Source: Oscillatoria sp. FACHB-1407
Lineage (GTDB): Bacteria; Cyanobacteriota; Cyanobacteriia; Elainellales; Elainellaceae
Reading direction: 5' to 3'
NCBI RefSeq assembly: GCF_014697545.1
Contig: NZ_JACJSA010000019.1
Location: 1 to 64,000 of the forward strand
Length of the DNA: 64,000 nt
Each line of letters opens with the position of its first letter. Position 1 is the stretch's first letter. The notes below the pieces were generated by a model. It saw only the letters and a list, made by a program, of their open reading frames with translations, did not search any database and was not told where the DNA came from. Below, piece after piece: positions 52,830-62,162 of this stretch. Both the position numbers and the translations under genes were made by a program.

Positions 52830-54606
52830 TCTCTACTCTAATCTCTTGAATGTTCCACAAGCCCCAGGTAGGCAAACCGGAGTATTTCAATCCCTGGACG
52901 CGATCGCGCACGGCAACTAGGGCAATCTCGTGAACCAGGTGAATCACGGGCAGTTGCTCCTGGGCAATGCGTTGGTAATCACCATAAATGTCGCGGCGTT
53001 TGGCTTCGTCCAGTTCGCGTGCCCCAGCCTTAAACAGTTGGTCGATCTGGCGTTCCCAGTCGGAGACGACCCAATCTGTGATCGGAGGTTGCCCCGGTTG
53101 CGGGCCGAGATTAAACAGATGAAATCCGCCGCCACTCGTCCACAAATTTGCTCCAGAGTGGGGTTCCACACCGCCGGTAAAACCGATGAGGGCACAATCC
53201 CAATCACGAGAATTGACCAGGCGACCAATCAAGGTTTGAAAAGCGATCGGGCTGAAGTCTACCTGGACGCCGATTTTGCTCAAGTCGGTTTTGATCTGCG
53301 CCCCGATCGCCTCTCGTAGCTCGTTGCCCGCATTAGTGTTGAGGGTAAAACGGACACGATTTCCCTCAGCATCCAACAATTCACCAGCGGCGTTGTATTG
53401 AAATCCCGCAGACAACAGCAATTGACGTGCCTTATCCAGATCATAATCGTAGGTTTTTAAGCCCTGTTCTGGGGAGAGGTAATAGGGGCTTTGCACCGAG
53501 ATCGGCGAGTCCTGGGGTTGGCTAATACCGCGATAGAGATTGGTGATCATGCGGGGGCGATCGATGGCGTGGGCGATCGCTTGCCGAAACTCCAGGGTAT
53601 TGAACCAGCGGGACTTGATCGGATCGACAAAGGGTTGCCCCTTATCGTTTTTAGCCTGATTCAGGTTGAAGCTGATGAACGTCGTGCCCGACCAGGGTCC
53701 ACCAATCAAAATCTGAAACTTACCCCGCTTCTCTTCCCGCTTGAGCAACGAGAAGTATTCAGGACGGAGGGGGCGCACATCCCCTACGACATCCAGATCG
53801 CCAGAACGAAACTGCAATAACTGGGTATCGGTTGACTCAGATAGTTGCCAGACAATGCGATCGACATAGGGAAGGGGTTGCCCATAGCTATCGCGTCGCC
53901 AGTAATGGGGGTTGCGCCGAAAGACAATGCGTTCACCAGGGCGATATTGTTCGACCTGATAGGGACCGTTCACCACAAGCTTTGTAGGGTCGGTATCGGT
54001 TCCCCAGGTGGAGTTAAACAGTGGATTGCCACTGGAATCGAGCGTTTTCACTGCATCTTGAAGCGCATGTTTGGGGAGAATACCAATGCCAGTGGCACCC
54101 GCCGCTGTTGCCCGAACAATGGGTGCAAAGGGTTCGGGCAGGACGAATTCAACCTGGCGATCGCTGAGTTGGCGCACCTCTGGCAACACTCCCGCTTCTC
54201 CAACGCGAAAACCGTCGCGATCGTCGATGGGAATCTTCTCGTTAAAGATCACATCCCGGTAGGTAAACACCACATCTTCAGCGGTGAGTGGCGTCCCATC
54301 CGACCATTTCAGCCCCGATCGCAGCGTAAACACCAAACGGCGATCGCCCAAAAACTCCCACGATTCCGCCAGTTCTGGAACAACCTCTCCCGTCTCTCCA
54401 CTCTCAGCGGTTAGCCCCCTCGTGGTGAACATGAACACATTTGGGAATTCCTGGTTCAACGCCGGATTAAAGGTTTTGGGATCTTGAAGTGTGGTCAAGA
54501 CCAACTGCGATCGAATGCCCTGACCACTCACGGTTGAGAGGCGACAGCTTACGAGAGCGATCGCCATCACCAGCATCAAACCGAGTAGTAGTAAGCGTTT
54601 TGCCAT
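52819..54606 (-). CDS. Oligopeptide/dipeptide-type ABC substrate-binding lipoprotein 1
   Basis: A 595-residue SBP_bac_5 family protein. The signal peptide with lipobox LVSC (about residue 21) anchors it outside the plasma membrane. The mature part has LVLTTLQDPKTFNPALNQEF, RSGLKWSDGTPLTAEDVVFT and FRQAIAHAIDRPRMI, hallmarks of DppA/OppA-type proteins. It is the third of three paralogues in tandem. No permease or ATPase is nearby. The ligand is unknown. Its last residues (RVENEG) and stop come from heptamer DNA. Confidence 0.92.
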   Translation of the reverse strand: MAKRLLLLGLMLVMAIALVSCRLSTVSGQGIRSQLVLTTLQDPKTFNPALNQEFPNVFMFTTRGLTAESGETGEVVPELAESWEFLGDRRLVFTLRSGLKWSDGTPLTAEDVVFTYRDVIFNEKIPIDDRDGFRVGEAGVLPEVRQLSDRQVEFVLPEPFAPIVRATAAGATGIGILPKHALQDAVKTLDSSGNPLFNSTWGTDTDPTKLVVNGPYQVEQYRPGERIVFRRNPHYWRRDSYGQPLPYVDRIVWQLSESTDTQLLQFRSGDLDVVGDVRPLRPEYFSLLKREEKRGKFQILIGGPWSGTTFISFNLNQAKNDKGQPFVDPIKSRWFNTLEFRQAIAHAIDRPRMITNLYRGISQPQDSPISVQSPYYLSPEQGLKTYDYDLDKARQLLLSAGFQYNAAGELLDAEGNRVRFTLNTNAGNELREAIGAQIKTDLSKIGVQVDFSPIAFQTLIGRLVNSRDWDCALIGFTGGVEPHSGANLWTSGGGFHLFNLGPQPGQPPITDWVVSDWERQIDQLFKAGARELDEAKRRDIYGDYQRIAQEQLPVIHLVHEIALVAVRDRVQGLKYSGLPTWGLWNIQEIRVENEG

Positions 54607-54615
54607 TAAGGAACA

Positions 54616-54831
54616 GTCAATAGTCAGTGGTCAATGGTCAATGGTCAATGGCTTCGCCGTGAGTGCTCAGCCGAACGGTCAATGGTCAATGGTCAATAGT
54701 TGATAGTTAATGGTCAATGGTCAGTGGTCAATAGTTGATAGTTAATGGTCAGTGGTGAGGGGTCAGGAGTCAATAGTCAGTGGTCAATGGTCAGTGGTCA
54801 ATGGTCAATAGTTGATAGTCAGTGGTTGATG
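54616..54831 (-). repeat. Heptamer array GTCARTR, interrupted by a 27-bp hairpin insert
   Basis: The first block has 5 units (54616-54650) and the second has 22 units (54678-54831), with units GTCAATG, GTCAGTG, GTCAATA, GTTGATA and GTTAATG. Between them lies 27 bp starting GCTTCGCCGTGAGTGCTCAG, which forms an imperfect hairpin (TGAG/CTCA, TTCG/CGAA). It is the minus-strand counterpart of the RACCAYT family. The gap to 55007 holds no gene. Confidence 0.92.
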
Positions 54832-54962
54832 GGACTGAGTTAGTAAGGAGATCGGAACATAGAAAAGAGCTACGTTAAATCATTCAACTCAACCCTTTGC
54901 TCATCTACGCCATTGATCAAACAACCCTCTTCTCTCTTCCCTTCTTCTCTCTTTCCTCTCAT

Positions 54963-55018
54963 CCTTTATCCTTCACCCTTCACCCTTCACCCTTCACCCT
55001 TCATCCTTCATCCTTCTA
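54963..55018 (+). repeat. CCTTCAC heptamer array (8 units)
   Basis: Eight units: CCTTTAT, four CCTTCAC, two CCTTCAT and CCTTCTA. It overlaps the end of the second peptide-binding protein, whose TGA stop is within it. Confidence 0.92.
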
Positions 55019-56786
55019 TCCTTTCCCCTTCTACCAGTTGCAGCTCGTACAGGTTCCAGATGGGCCCCCCCGCCGCTGAGTACTTGATGCCTTGAATCTT
55101 ATTGCGAACTGCGACAAGTGCCAGCGGATTCACCAGATAGATAAACGGCAGATTTTGCTGAGCAATTTTTTGAGCTTCGCCATAGAGTTCTTTGCGTTTT
55201 GCAGGGTCAAACTCTTGTCCCGCTTGCACATAAAGGCGGTAAATCTCTCGCTCCCAATCGGCAACCACTCGCCCCTCGATCGGCTCCTGTCCCTGTCCCG
55301 GAGACTGGTTGAACATATGCAGGCGTCCGTCAGGTGACCAGGTATTTTTGCCGCCATCCGGCTCAAAGGGCGCACCCCCAATTCCCAGAATCATCGCCTC
55401 CCAATCAAGTGTGTCATCGGCGCGACGAATCAGGGTATTAAAGGCGATCGGTTCAAAATCAACCTGCATTCCCAGTTCGCCTAAATCTCGTTTGATCTGT
55501 GCGCCCAGTGCCGCACGGGTTGGGTTCTCAGCGTTGGTGATCAGGGTAAACCGGACTCGATTCCCTTCAGCGTCTGTGAGTTGTCCGGCGGAGTTGCGCT
55601 TAAAGCCTGCGCTGGTGAGCAGTTCTCTCGCCTTATCGAGATTGTAGTCATACACAGGCAACCCCTCTTCGGGCGACAAATAGAAGGGGCTTTGCACATA
55701 CATCTGCGAGTTTTGAGGCTGCCCCAATCCTTGATAGATGTTGTTGATCATGGTTTGGCGATCGATCGCATGGGCAACTGCCTGCCGAAACTCCAGGGTA
55801 TTGAACCAACGGGACTTCACTGGATCAACCAGGGGTCTACCATTGCGGGTTGCCTGATTGAGGTTAAAAGTGATGAACGACGTAGTCAACGCCGGTCCCC
55901 CCTCGTAAATGGTGAAATTACCCCGTTCCTCCTCCCGCTTCAACAGACGGAAATAATCGGGGGTAATGCCCTCTACATCGAGCGAACCTGAGCGAAATTG
56001 AGTCAGCGATGCAGCATCTTCTTGAATGATCTGCATGACCACCTGCTGAATATAGGGCTGAGGATTGCCTGCTGCATCACGTCGCCAGTAATAGGGATTG
56101 CGTTCCAGGATAATTCGCTGGCTGGGCAAGTAGCTAACGATGCGGTAAGGGCCACTTACAACTACCTGATCGAGTGGGGTATCGGTTCCTAACACGGCTA
56201 GAAAACGAGGATTGCCCTCCGAGTCCGTGCTGGTAATCGTCTCTTGCAGCTTGTGTTTTGGCAAAATCTCAAGCCCACCCGCAAAGCGTAATAGTGGGGC
56301 AAAGGGTTCGGGCGATCGCACCTCTAATCGGCGATCGTCCAGCTTACGAACCTGGGGAAACGCTCCGGCTTCTCCAACCCGCATGATGTCCTGCACGCTA
56401 CTGGGAATTTTGGGATTGAAGACGACATCGTTAAAGCTAAACAGCACATCATCGATGGTTAGAGGCTCCCCATCAGACCACTGCAACCCTTCCCTCAAGG
56501 TAAACGTGATGGTGAGATCATCATCTGAAATTTCCCACGATTCCGCAATTCCCGGCTCCAGATCGCCCGTAACCCCGTTAGTGGTTAGCAACCCCTCGTA
56601 AATGTAAGCCAACACATCATTGGCACCTGCATTCGTTACAGGGTTAAAGGTCGAAGGGTCACTGAGCGAGCTAACAACAATGCGCGGCACTTGCGCGGCA
56701 CTTGTCCTAAATTGGTCGAGGCTGCACCCACTCAGGGCGATCGCCATCACCAGTAAACCGAGAATGAATCGTCGTAACAGAAACAT
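55008..56786 (-). CDS. Oligopeptide/dipeptide-type ABC substrate-binding lipoprotein 2
   Basis: A 592-residue paralogue with lipobox ALSGC (about residue 21). The same SBP_bac_5 motifs are present: IVVSSLSDPSTFNPVTNAGA, LREGLQWSDGEPLTIDDVLF and FRQAVAHAIDRQTMI. It lies 244 bp downstream of paralogue 3, separated by an AT/purine-rich heptamer-like stretch (56800-56900), so it may have its own promoter. The last codons are derived from CCTTCAC repeats. Confidence 0.92.
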   Translation of the reverse strand: MFLLRRFILGLLVMAIALSGCSLDQFRTSAAQVPRIVVSSLSDPSTFNPVTNAGANDVLAYIYEGLLTTNGVTGDLEPGIAESWEISDDDLTITFTLREGLQWSDGEPLTIDDVLFSFNDVVFNPKIPSSVQDIMRVGEAGAFPQVRKLDDRRLEVRSPEPFAPLLRFAGGLEILPKHKLQETITSTDSEGNPRFLAVLGTDTPLDQVVVSGPYRIVSYLPSQRIILERNPYYWRRDAAGNPQPYIQQVVMQIIQEDAASLTQFRSGSLDVEGITPDYFRLLKREEERGNFTIYEGGPALTTSFITFNLNQATRNGRPLVDPVKSRWFNTLEFRQAVAHAIDRQTMINNIYQGLGQPQNSQMYVQSPFYLSPEEGLPVYDYNLDKARELLTSAGFKRNSAGQLTDAEGNRVRFTLITNAENPTRAALGAQIKRDLGELGMQVDFEPIAFNTLIRRADDTLDWEAMILGIGGAPFEPDGGKNTWSPDGRLHMFNQSPGQGQEPIEGRVVADWEREIYRLYVQAGQEFDPAKRKELYGEAQKIAQQNLPFIYLVNPLALVAVRNKIQGIKYSAAGGPIWNLYELQLVEGERIEG

Positions 56787-57018
56787 AAGTAAAGAGGGAA
56801 GAAGGAAAAAAGAAGAAAGAAGAGGAAAAAAAGGATAAAACGAGGAGGAAAAAAGGATAAACGATGAAGGATAAAGGATAAAACGAAGCAGGATGAAGGG
56901 AGGAAGAGAAGTAAGAAGAAAGGACTGACTGATTTGCGATCGATAAAAATCATTCTACTGAGTTCTGCCTTCTACCTGCGTTTAACTCTGCTCACACCCA
57001 ATTTGCCTGCTTCTTTCG

Positions 57019-57039
57019 TTCTTCGTTCTTCATTCTTCC
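57019..57039 (+). repeat. TTCTTCN heptamers at the end of binding-protein gene 3
   Basis: TTCTTCG, TTCTTCA and TTCTTCC, three units. The TGA stop of the third peptide-binding protein (57032-57030) lies within them. Confidence 0.75.
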
Positions 57040-58799
57040 TCTAGCTCTAGCTCATGAATGTTCCAGAGTGGTCCATTGAGAGCCGAGAATTTGATAGGAC
57101 TGAGGCGATCGCGCACGGCAGCAAGTGACAGGGGATTCACCAGATAGATAAAGGGCAGGTTTTCCTGGGTGATGCGCTGGCTTTCGGCATAAATGGCTTT
57201 GCGCTGAGTTTCATCCAGGGTTTTAGCTCCTTGAATGTAGAGATCGGCAATACGCTGTTCCCAATCGGAGACGACACGTCCCTCAATTGGCGGTTGTCCG
57301 GGTTGGGCTGCCTGGTTAAAGCGGTGCGATCGCCCATTGGGGAGCCACACATTTGCCCCAGAGTTGGGTTCAATGCCTCCGGTAAAGCCCAGCAGATAAC
57401 ACTCCCAATCGACGGTATTGCCCAGTTTGTTCAGCAGGGTGTTGAAGGCGATCGGCTCAAAATCAACTTGAATGCCGATTTTTGCCAGGTCTTGTTTGAC
57501 CTGTGCTCCCATTGACTCCCGCACTTTGTTTCCAGCGTTGGTGATCAGGGTGAATCGAACCAGATTGCCATCGGCATCCAGCAGTTGCCCAACGGTGTTG
57601 TACTGAAATCCAGCAGAGACGAGGAGTTGGCGCGATCGCTCCGGGTCGTAGTCGTAGACGGGCAAGCCCTCTTCGGGTGGCAGGTAATAGGGACTTTGCA
57701 CCGATATCGGCGAGTTTTGCAGTTGAGCCAATCCCTGAAAGGTGTTGTTGACCATGCGTTGGCGATCGATGGCATGAGCCACTGCCTGCCGAAATTCCAA
57801 CGTGTTGAACCAGCGTGATTTGATCGGGTCAACCAGAGGTTTGCCATTACGACGACCCTGATTGAGATTAAAGGCGATGAAATTAGTGCCTGCGGCGGGC
57901 CCCCCTTCATAGAGGGTAAAGTTGCCCCGTTCCTCCTCTCGCTTTAACAGGGCAAACAGGTCGGGTGTGATGCTCAACACGTCCAGCCCACCGGAGCGAA
58001 ACTGCATTAGCGACGCATCGGTAGACTCGACAATTTGCCAAACCACCTGATCAATATAAGGTTGGGCATTGCCCTGGTTGTCGCTTCGCCAGTAATAAGG
58101 ATTTCGCTCGAAGACGACCCGCTGACTGGGTTGATAACTCGCTAAGACATAGGCACCGTTCCCGATGATTTCTCTGGGGTCAGTGCCCGTCGTCCAGGTG
58201 GAAATGAACAACGGATCACCCTGGCTGTCTTTGGTTTCCACCGACTCACGCAAGGCATGGGCAGGCAGAATCGCGAGTCCCAAATTGCGTAAGAGCGGAG
58301 CAAAGGGTTCGGGAACCGAGAACTCAACTTGACGATCGCCCACCTGTCGCACTTGCGGCAACGCACCCCCTTCTCCAATGCGCAGCACATCCCGAATCGA
58401 ACTGGGAATCGCCTCATTGAAGTAGAGATCGTTGTAGGTAAACACCACATCCTCGACGGTCAGCGGTTCCCCATCTGACCAGCGCAAATTGGGTTTGAGG
58501 GTGACAACAATCCGCTTGTTATCCGGCGAGATCTCCCACGACTCCGCCAGCGCAGGCTGAATTTCACCCGTCACCCCATCCTCCACGATCAAGCCCTCGT
58601 AGATGTAGCCAAACACGTTGGGCGATTCGGAGTTGAGCACATAGTTGAAGGTTTTGGGGTCGCTGACAACGCTCAAGAGCAAGCGGGGCACCTGAGCGGC
58701 TTCCGTTCTCAACAACAGTGGGTTACACCCAGTCAGGGCGATCGCCACTCCAATCAACAACGCCCCAATTACCCCAAACCACGTTGCCCGTCGTCTCAT
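57030..58799 (-). CDS. Oligopeptide/dipeptide-type ABC substrate-binding lipoprotein 3
   Basis: A 589-residue paralogue with lipobox ALTGC (about residue 25). Motifs LLLSVVSDPKTFNYVLNSES, LKPNLRWSDGEPLTVEDVVF and FRQAVAHAIDRQRMV are present. It is the first of the tandem trio, and its ATG overlaps the queF stop (ATGA), so translation is coupled to queF. The three proteins are clearly related to one another over the full length (about 50-60% by eye), a local triplication. Confidence 0.92.
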   Translation of the reverse strand: MRRRATWFGVIGALLIGVAIALTGCNPLLLRTEAAQVPRLLLSVVSDPKTFNYVLNSESPNVFGYIYEGLIVEDGVTGEIQPALAESWEISPDNKRIVVTLKPNLRWSDGEPLTVEDVVFTYNDLYFNEAIPSSIRDVLRIGEGGALPQVRQVGDRQVEFSVPEPFAPLLRNLGLAILPAHALRESVETKDSQGDPLFISTWTTGTDPREIIGNGAYVLASYQPSQRVVFERNPYYWRSDNQGNAQPYIDQVVWQIVESTDASLMQFRSGGLDVLSITPDLFALLKREEERGNFTLYEGGPAAGTNFIAFNLNQGRRNGKPLVDPIKSRWFNTLEFRQAVAHAIDRQRMVNNTFQGLAQLQNSPISVQSPYYLPPEEGLPVYDYDPERSRQLLVSAGFQYNTVGQLLDADGNLVRFTLITNAGNKVRESMGAQVKQDLAKIGIQVDFEPIAFNTLLNKLGNTVDWECYLLGFTGGIEPNSGANVWLPNGRSHRFNQAAQPGQPPIEGRVVSDWEQRIADLYIQGAKTLDETQRKAIYAESQRITQENLPFIYLVNPLSLAAVRDRLSPIKFSALNGPLWNIHELELEEE

Positions 58800-59233
58800 A
58801 CCTCATCCTTCCGGTGGTGAACTTCGATCACGGTATGCACGTTGCCACGGGGAGCAAAATCGCCCTTAATCGTCACTTCTAGCGGGTCGCACGCTGCCAC
58901 AAAGTCATCCAAAATCTGGTTGACCGACTCCTCATGGGAGATGTAGCGATCGCGATAGCTGTTGATGTAGAGCTTGATAGCTTTTAGCTCCACCACTTTT
59001 TCGTTGGGGACATAGCGGATGGCGATCGTGGCGAAGTCTGGATAACCGGAAAAAGGGCACTTACAGGTGAATTCGGGCAACGAAATATCGATGGTATAGC
59101 GTCGCCCAATGCGGGGATTGGGAAATGTGATTAACTGACCCTCGGCAATTTGGCGCTCACCATATTTCACTTCAGTAGATGATTCAAGGGATGGCTCAAC
59201 TGTCAAATTCTCAGATAAAAATGATTGACTCAT
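58796..59233 (-). CDS. queF: NADPH-dependent 7-cyano-7-deazaguanine reductase QueF
   Basis: Reduces preQ0 to preQ1 in queuosine biosynthesis. It is 145 residues, the short unimodular type. The catalytic Cys is in FTCKCPFSGYPDFA with Asp in YPDF, and LKLYINSYRD-like and HEESVNQILDD elements are present. A 40-residue N-terminal extension precedes ITFPNPRIG. Its stop overlaps the start of the first peptide-binding protein by 4 bp. Confidence 0.94.
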   Translation of the reverse strand: MSQSFLSENLTVEPSLESSTEVKYGERQIAEGQLITFPNPRIGRRYTIDISLPEFTCKCPFSGYPDFATIAIRYVPNEKVVELKAIKLYINSYRDRYISHEESVNQILDDFVAACDPLEVTIKGDFAPRGNVHTVIEVHHRKDEV

Positions 59234-59471
59234 GGAAGGAAATTAGATGACTTAAATGGACGGAGCAAATCAACAGACACTCCACTCTAGTTCAGTCTAA
59301 CGAGACTTCTGCTGTGGAAAAATCTTGAGTTTTGTGGCGATTTCTTTGACAAAAATGGGTTGCGATTTCATAATCTCAACTATTGTTGAGCATAGTATTA
59401 ATTCGTATTGCAGTCCTCATATCATTTCTGAAAGAGGCGGTTCATTCTTCACCGTTTTACCTTCGCAACAC

Positions 59472-60122
59472 ATGAAATCCAACTCTGATTCTGCGACCCG
59501 CAAGCCAAAGTCTGCCGCACCCGGAAACCCCGCTGGACAACCTGCTGGCAATGGTTATGCGCCTTCCGTGCCGATTACGGTTTACCGAGAACTGGCAGCT
59601 GAGCTTCAAGCGACCAAAGCCATGATGGAGTCGATGACCGTTCAAAATCAGCAACTCGTTCGCCAAAACCAACTGCTGAAGCAAGAAATTGAGCGATTGG
59701 TTCAGTCGGCGTTAACGCTGCAACACATCGCTGGCATCGCTCAACCCGCTGCAACAGTGAGCACTCCGTCTGCGCCCACCCACCCAGAGGCGATGCAAAG
59801 CACTTCCCCCCACGGGGCGATCGCCGATCTGGTGCGTCAGGCGACTCGTCCAGCCCAACCTCGTGTTGAGCGACCCGCTCCAACCCCAGAGCCAGTGACT
59901 CCTGTGATGCCCGTCATTGAGCCTACTCCTGCGGAGCCAGACGATTCCCTCAGCAACGACCTCTTCGCTGAGATTGTCGAAGAACCTCATCGCCATGAAA
60001 AGCGACCCCCCACAAGCAAAGACATGGGTGGCTTTTGGCTTACTGCCACGATCGCCGTGATTGTTGTAACCGCTTTTGGAGCAGGCTTTATGGTCGTGCG
60101 TCCATTGCTGCCAGGGCGGTAG
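59472..60122 (+). CDS. Coiled-coil protein with C-terminal membrane anchor
   Basis: A 216-residue protein. A disordered Ser/Pro/Ala N-terminus is followed by a coiled coil (about 40-85; AAELQATKAMMESMTVQNQQ) and a long Pro/Thr-rich region (PTPEPVTPVMPVIEPTPAEP). One C-terminal transmembrane helix ends it (about 188-212; WLTATIAVIVVTAFGAGFMV). It is a tail-anchored architecture, and the cytosolic part probably binds partners. I believe it is conserved in cyanobacteria without known function. ATG 59472 is chosen because 59325-59471 reads as AT-rich leader. Confidence 0.7.
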   Translation: MKSNSDSATRKPKSAAPGNPAGQPAGNGYAPSVPITVYRELAAELQATKAMMESMTVQNQQLVRQNQLLKQEIERLVQSALTLQHIAGIAQPAATVSTPSAPTHPEAMQSTSPHGAIADLVRQATRPAQPRVERPAPTPEPVTPVMPVIEPTPAEPDDSLSNDLFAEIVEEPHRHEKRPPTSKDMGGFWLTATIAVIVVTAFGAGFMVVRPLLPGR

Positions 60123-60202
60123 AGAAGAAGGGATAAACGATAAAGGCTAAAGGATAAGAGAGGAAATTAGAAGTCAACTTTTTATCCTTTATCCTTCATG
60201 TT

Positions 60203-60907
60203 TCATCCTTTCAAATGGCTTGCCCACTGCTTCACCGCCCCCAGTGAGCCATACCAGAGTTTGCCGGGTTGGGGGGAGTGCAGCACGTCATCAAGCACAA
60301 TGTTTTCCGCCCCATCGAGATGAGCGGCTGAAATGGGTGTAATGCCATCGCCCCAACATTCACCAACACCACAGGTGAGTTGATAGCTGCTGCGAACAAA
60401 CCAGTTTGACCAGCCTTTACCGCCGTAGATTGCCTTACCCGCGACACAAACGTAGCGCACGTTTGGGTAGAAGGCTCCAGGATAGTTGATCTTGACGAAA
60501 TCGAGGTTGCGTTTTGTCCAGCGTTCGCCGCTGATGTGGGGTGTTCCCAGAGTTATTAAAGTCGCCACTTGAGGATGCGCTTTCCAGAGGCAGGTCTTGC
60601 CGCGATCGCCCGGATGCACATCATAAGGCACTTCACCGATGTAGATGCGCGAGATCCAACCGCCCGCCGAATGCCCCACAAGATGGACGCGATCGCTGCC
60701 AAACTCCTGCATCGCCCGCTTCACCGTCTCATCTAACTGCTGCAAAATCGGCAACATCGACCGTCCCCCCACCGTCGGGAACCAATCACCCCGCTTTAGC
60801 GGCACCGTCATCGCCGACAAACCAAGCGATCGCAACCCTTCTTCCATTTCGCGATAGGGCAGAGCATCCGCAAAATAACCCGGTAAGATGACGACTGGCA
60901 GAGACAT
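60203..60907 (-). CDS. Lipase/esterase of the alpha/beta-hydrolase fold
   Basis: A 234-residue hydrolase. MSLPVVILPGYFADALPYRE opens with the oxyanion-hole strand, and the nucleophile Ser is in VHLVGHSAGGWISR. The later ATLITLGTPHIS is a lipase feature. The catalytic Asp is probably in WGDGITPIS and the His in LDGAENIVLDDVLH. It has no signal peptide with this start. ATG 60907 is preferred because the 23 residues from 60976 are translated heptamer repeat. The substrate is unknown. The C-terminal stop lies in CCTTTAT/CCTTCAT heptamers. Confidence 0.87.
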   Translation of the reverse strand: MSLPVVILPGYFADALPYREMEEGLRSLGLSAMTVPLKRGDWFPTVGGRSMLPILQQLDETVKRAMQEFGSDRVHLVGHSAGGWISRIYIGEVPYDVHPGDRGKTCLWKAHPQVATLITLGTPHISGERWTKRNLDFVKINYPGAFYPNVRYVCVAGKAIYGGKGWSNWFVRSSYQLTCGVGECWGDGITPISAAHLDGAENIVLDDVLHSPQPGKLWYGSLGAVKQWASHLKG

Positions 60908-61220
60908 AGGGAAAAGGATAAACGATGAAGGATGAAAGATAAAAATGAAAAAATAGAACGGTGAAAGGTGAATCAATCTGAGAGCAGCATTGGCGACTAA
61001 AGTCGCAGCTACAGGAGCAAAACCTGCCTCCGTAGGTTACAGAAAACCTTGATTGGCTTGAGTCCGCAACGACAGACTTTGTTCTTGTCGTCACGGTTTT
61101 AACCGCCGAAACCTTCTCAGATATCCTCTAAACGACTGACGATTAACAACTGACAATTGACGACTGACAATTGACGACTGATAACTGGCGATAGACCACT
61201 AGCTCCTTATCCTTTAGCCT
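60908..61220. other. Intergenic region with ACRAYTG heptamers
   Basis: 313 bp between two minus-strand hydrolase genes. It contains AAGGATGAAAG-like heptamers at 60910-60950, unassigned sequence, and an ACRAYTG array at 61132-61187. No gene is seen. Confidence 0.5.
61132..61187 (+). repeat. ACRAYTG heptamer array (8 units)
   Basis: Eight 7-bp units: ACGACTG, ACGATTA, ACAACTG, ACAATTG, ACGACTG, ACAATTG, ACGACTG and ATAACTG. Confidence 0.9.
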
Positions 61221-62162
61221 TTATCCTTCATCCTTATCTCCTCTCTCTGCCAACCACTCGACAATTAGCCGATTGACTAATTGCGGACACTCGTCGTGGG
61301 GGCAATGTCCGGCATTGGGAATCACTTTGAACTGCACTCGATCCGGCTCTTGGGTAGCGAGATCTTGATAAACTTTGGCTCCGGCGATCGGCGTCCAGGG
61401 GTCAGCATCACCCCACAAAACGAGCAGAGGTTGGTTAACTCGCGGCAACAACTCCGTCGGAGAGGGACCAGGAGGAGCCGTCAAAATGGAGGCAAACACC
61501 TTTTGAGCACCGGGGTCGCAGGAAGGTTCGTAGAGCATCTCCACCAACTCATCGGTGATGGCAGTGCGATCGCGATAGACCTGTTGCAATGTGCGCCGAA
61601 TCCGATGCTTTTGCCGCACTTGGTTAAAGATAAAAGGTCCCAATAGCTCAGAACCAACCAGTTTGGTGAAAGTGCCCATAATGACGCGCAGGGGCAAGTT
61701 CAACTCCTCTGGACGATGGTTCAGCCCACCTGCCGCATTCAACAACACACCCCCGGCACATAGCTCTGGGTAATCAGCCAACACCATCAAGCTCAGCAAT
61801 GCCCCAATCGAGTTACCCACAAACACCGCAGGCTGTTGCACATGCTCAGCACAAAAATCTTTGAGCAATTCCTGCCACAAATCTACGCTGTAGTCGAGGG
61901 GTGGCTTCTCAGAGCCACCAAACCCCAACAGATCAAGGGCAAACACCTGATAGCCTGCCGCTGCCAACGCCGGAATGTTTTGCCGCCAGTGCCCGATCGC
62001 CGCACCGAACCCGTGAATCAGGATGAGGGGATGTCCGCTACCTTTGACGGCATACCGGATGTTATAGCCACGCCACGTCCAGTTCTTAATCTCAAATGGA
62101 GGGGCGATCGCGACGGTTTCCGTTACGTCTTGTACATCAGGAGTGGTTAAATCGGTAGTCAC
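61221..62162 (-). CDS. Alpha/beta-fold hydrolase
   Basis: A 313-residue hydrolase. The fold signature is PLILIHGFGAAIGHWRQNIP, with the nucleophile Ser in VFVGNSIGALLSLM. The catalytic Asp is in LVLWGDADPWTPI and the His in VIPNAGHCPHDE. The pattern is close to plant/cyanobacterial pheophytinase-like hydrolases (GNSIGAL), but the substrate is not established. It starts at ATG 62162. The stop codon lies in CCTTTAG/CCTTTAT heptamers. Confidence 0.9.
   Translation of the reverse strand: MTTDLTTPDVQDVTETVAIAPPFEIKNWTWRGYNIRYAVKGSGHPLILIHGFGAAIGHWRQNIPALAAAGYQVFALDLLGFGGSEKPPLDYSVDLWQELLKDFCAEHVQQPAVFVGNSIGALLSLMVLADYPELCAGGVLLNAAGGLNHRPEELNLPLRVIMGTFTKLVGSELLGPFIFNQVRQKHRIRRTLQQVYRDRTAITDELVEMLYEPSCDPGAQKVFASILTAPPGPSPTELLPRVNQPLLVLWGDADPWTPIAGAKVYQDLATQEPDRVQFKVIPNAGHCPHDECPQLVNRLIVEWLAERGDKDEG

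Noticed and set aside
59234-59330. Possible preQ1 riboswitch before queF
   Set aside because: I could not find the preQ1-I hairpin plus A-rich tail or the preQ1-II pattern upstream of queF.
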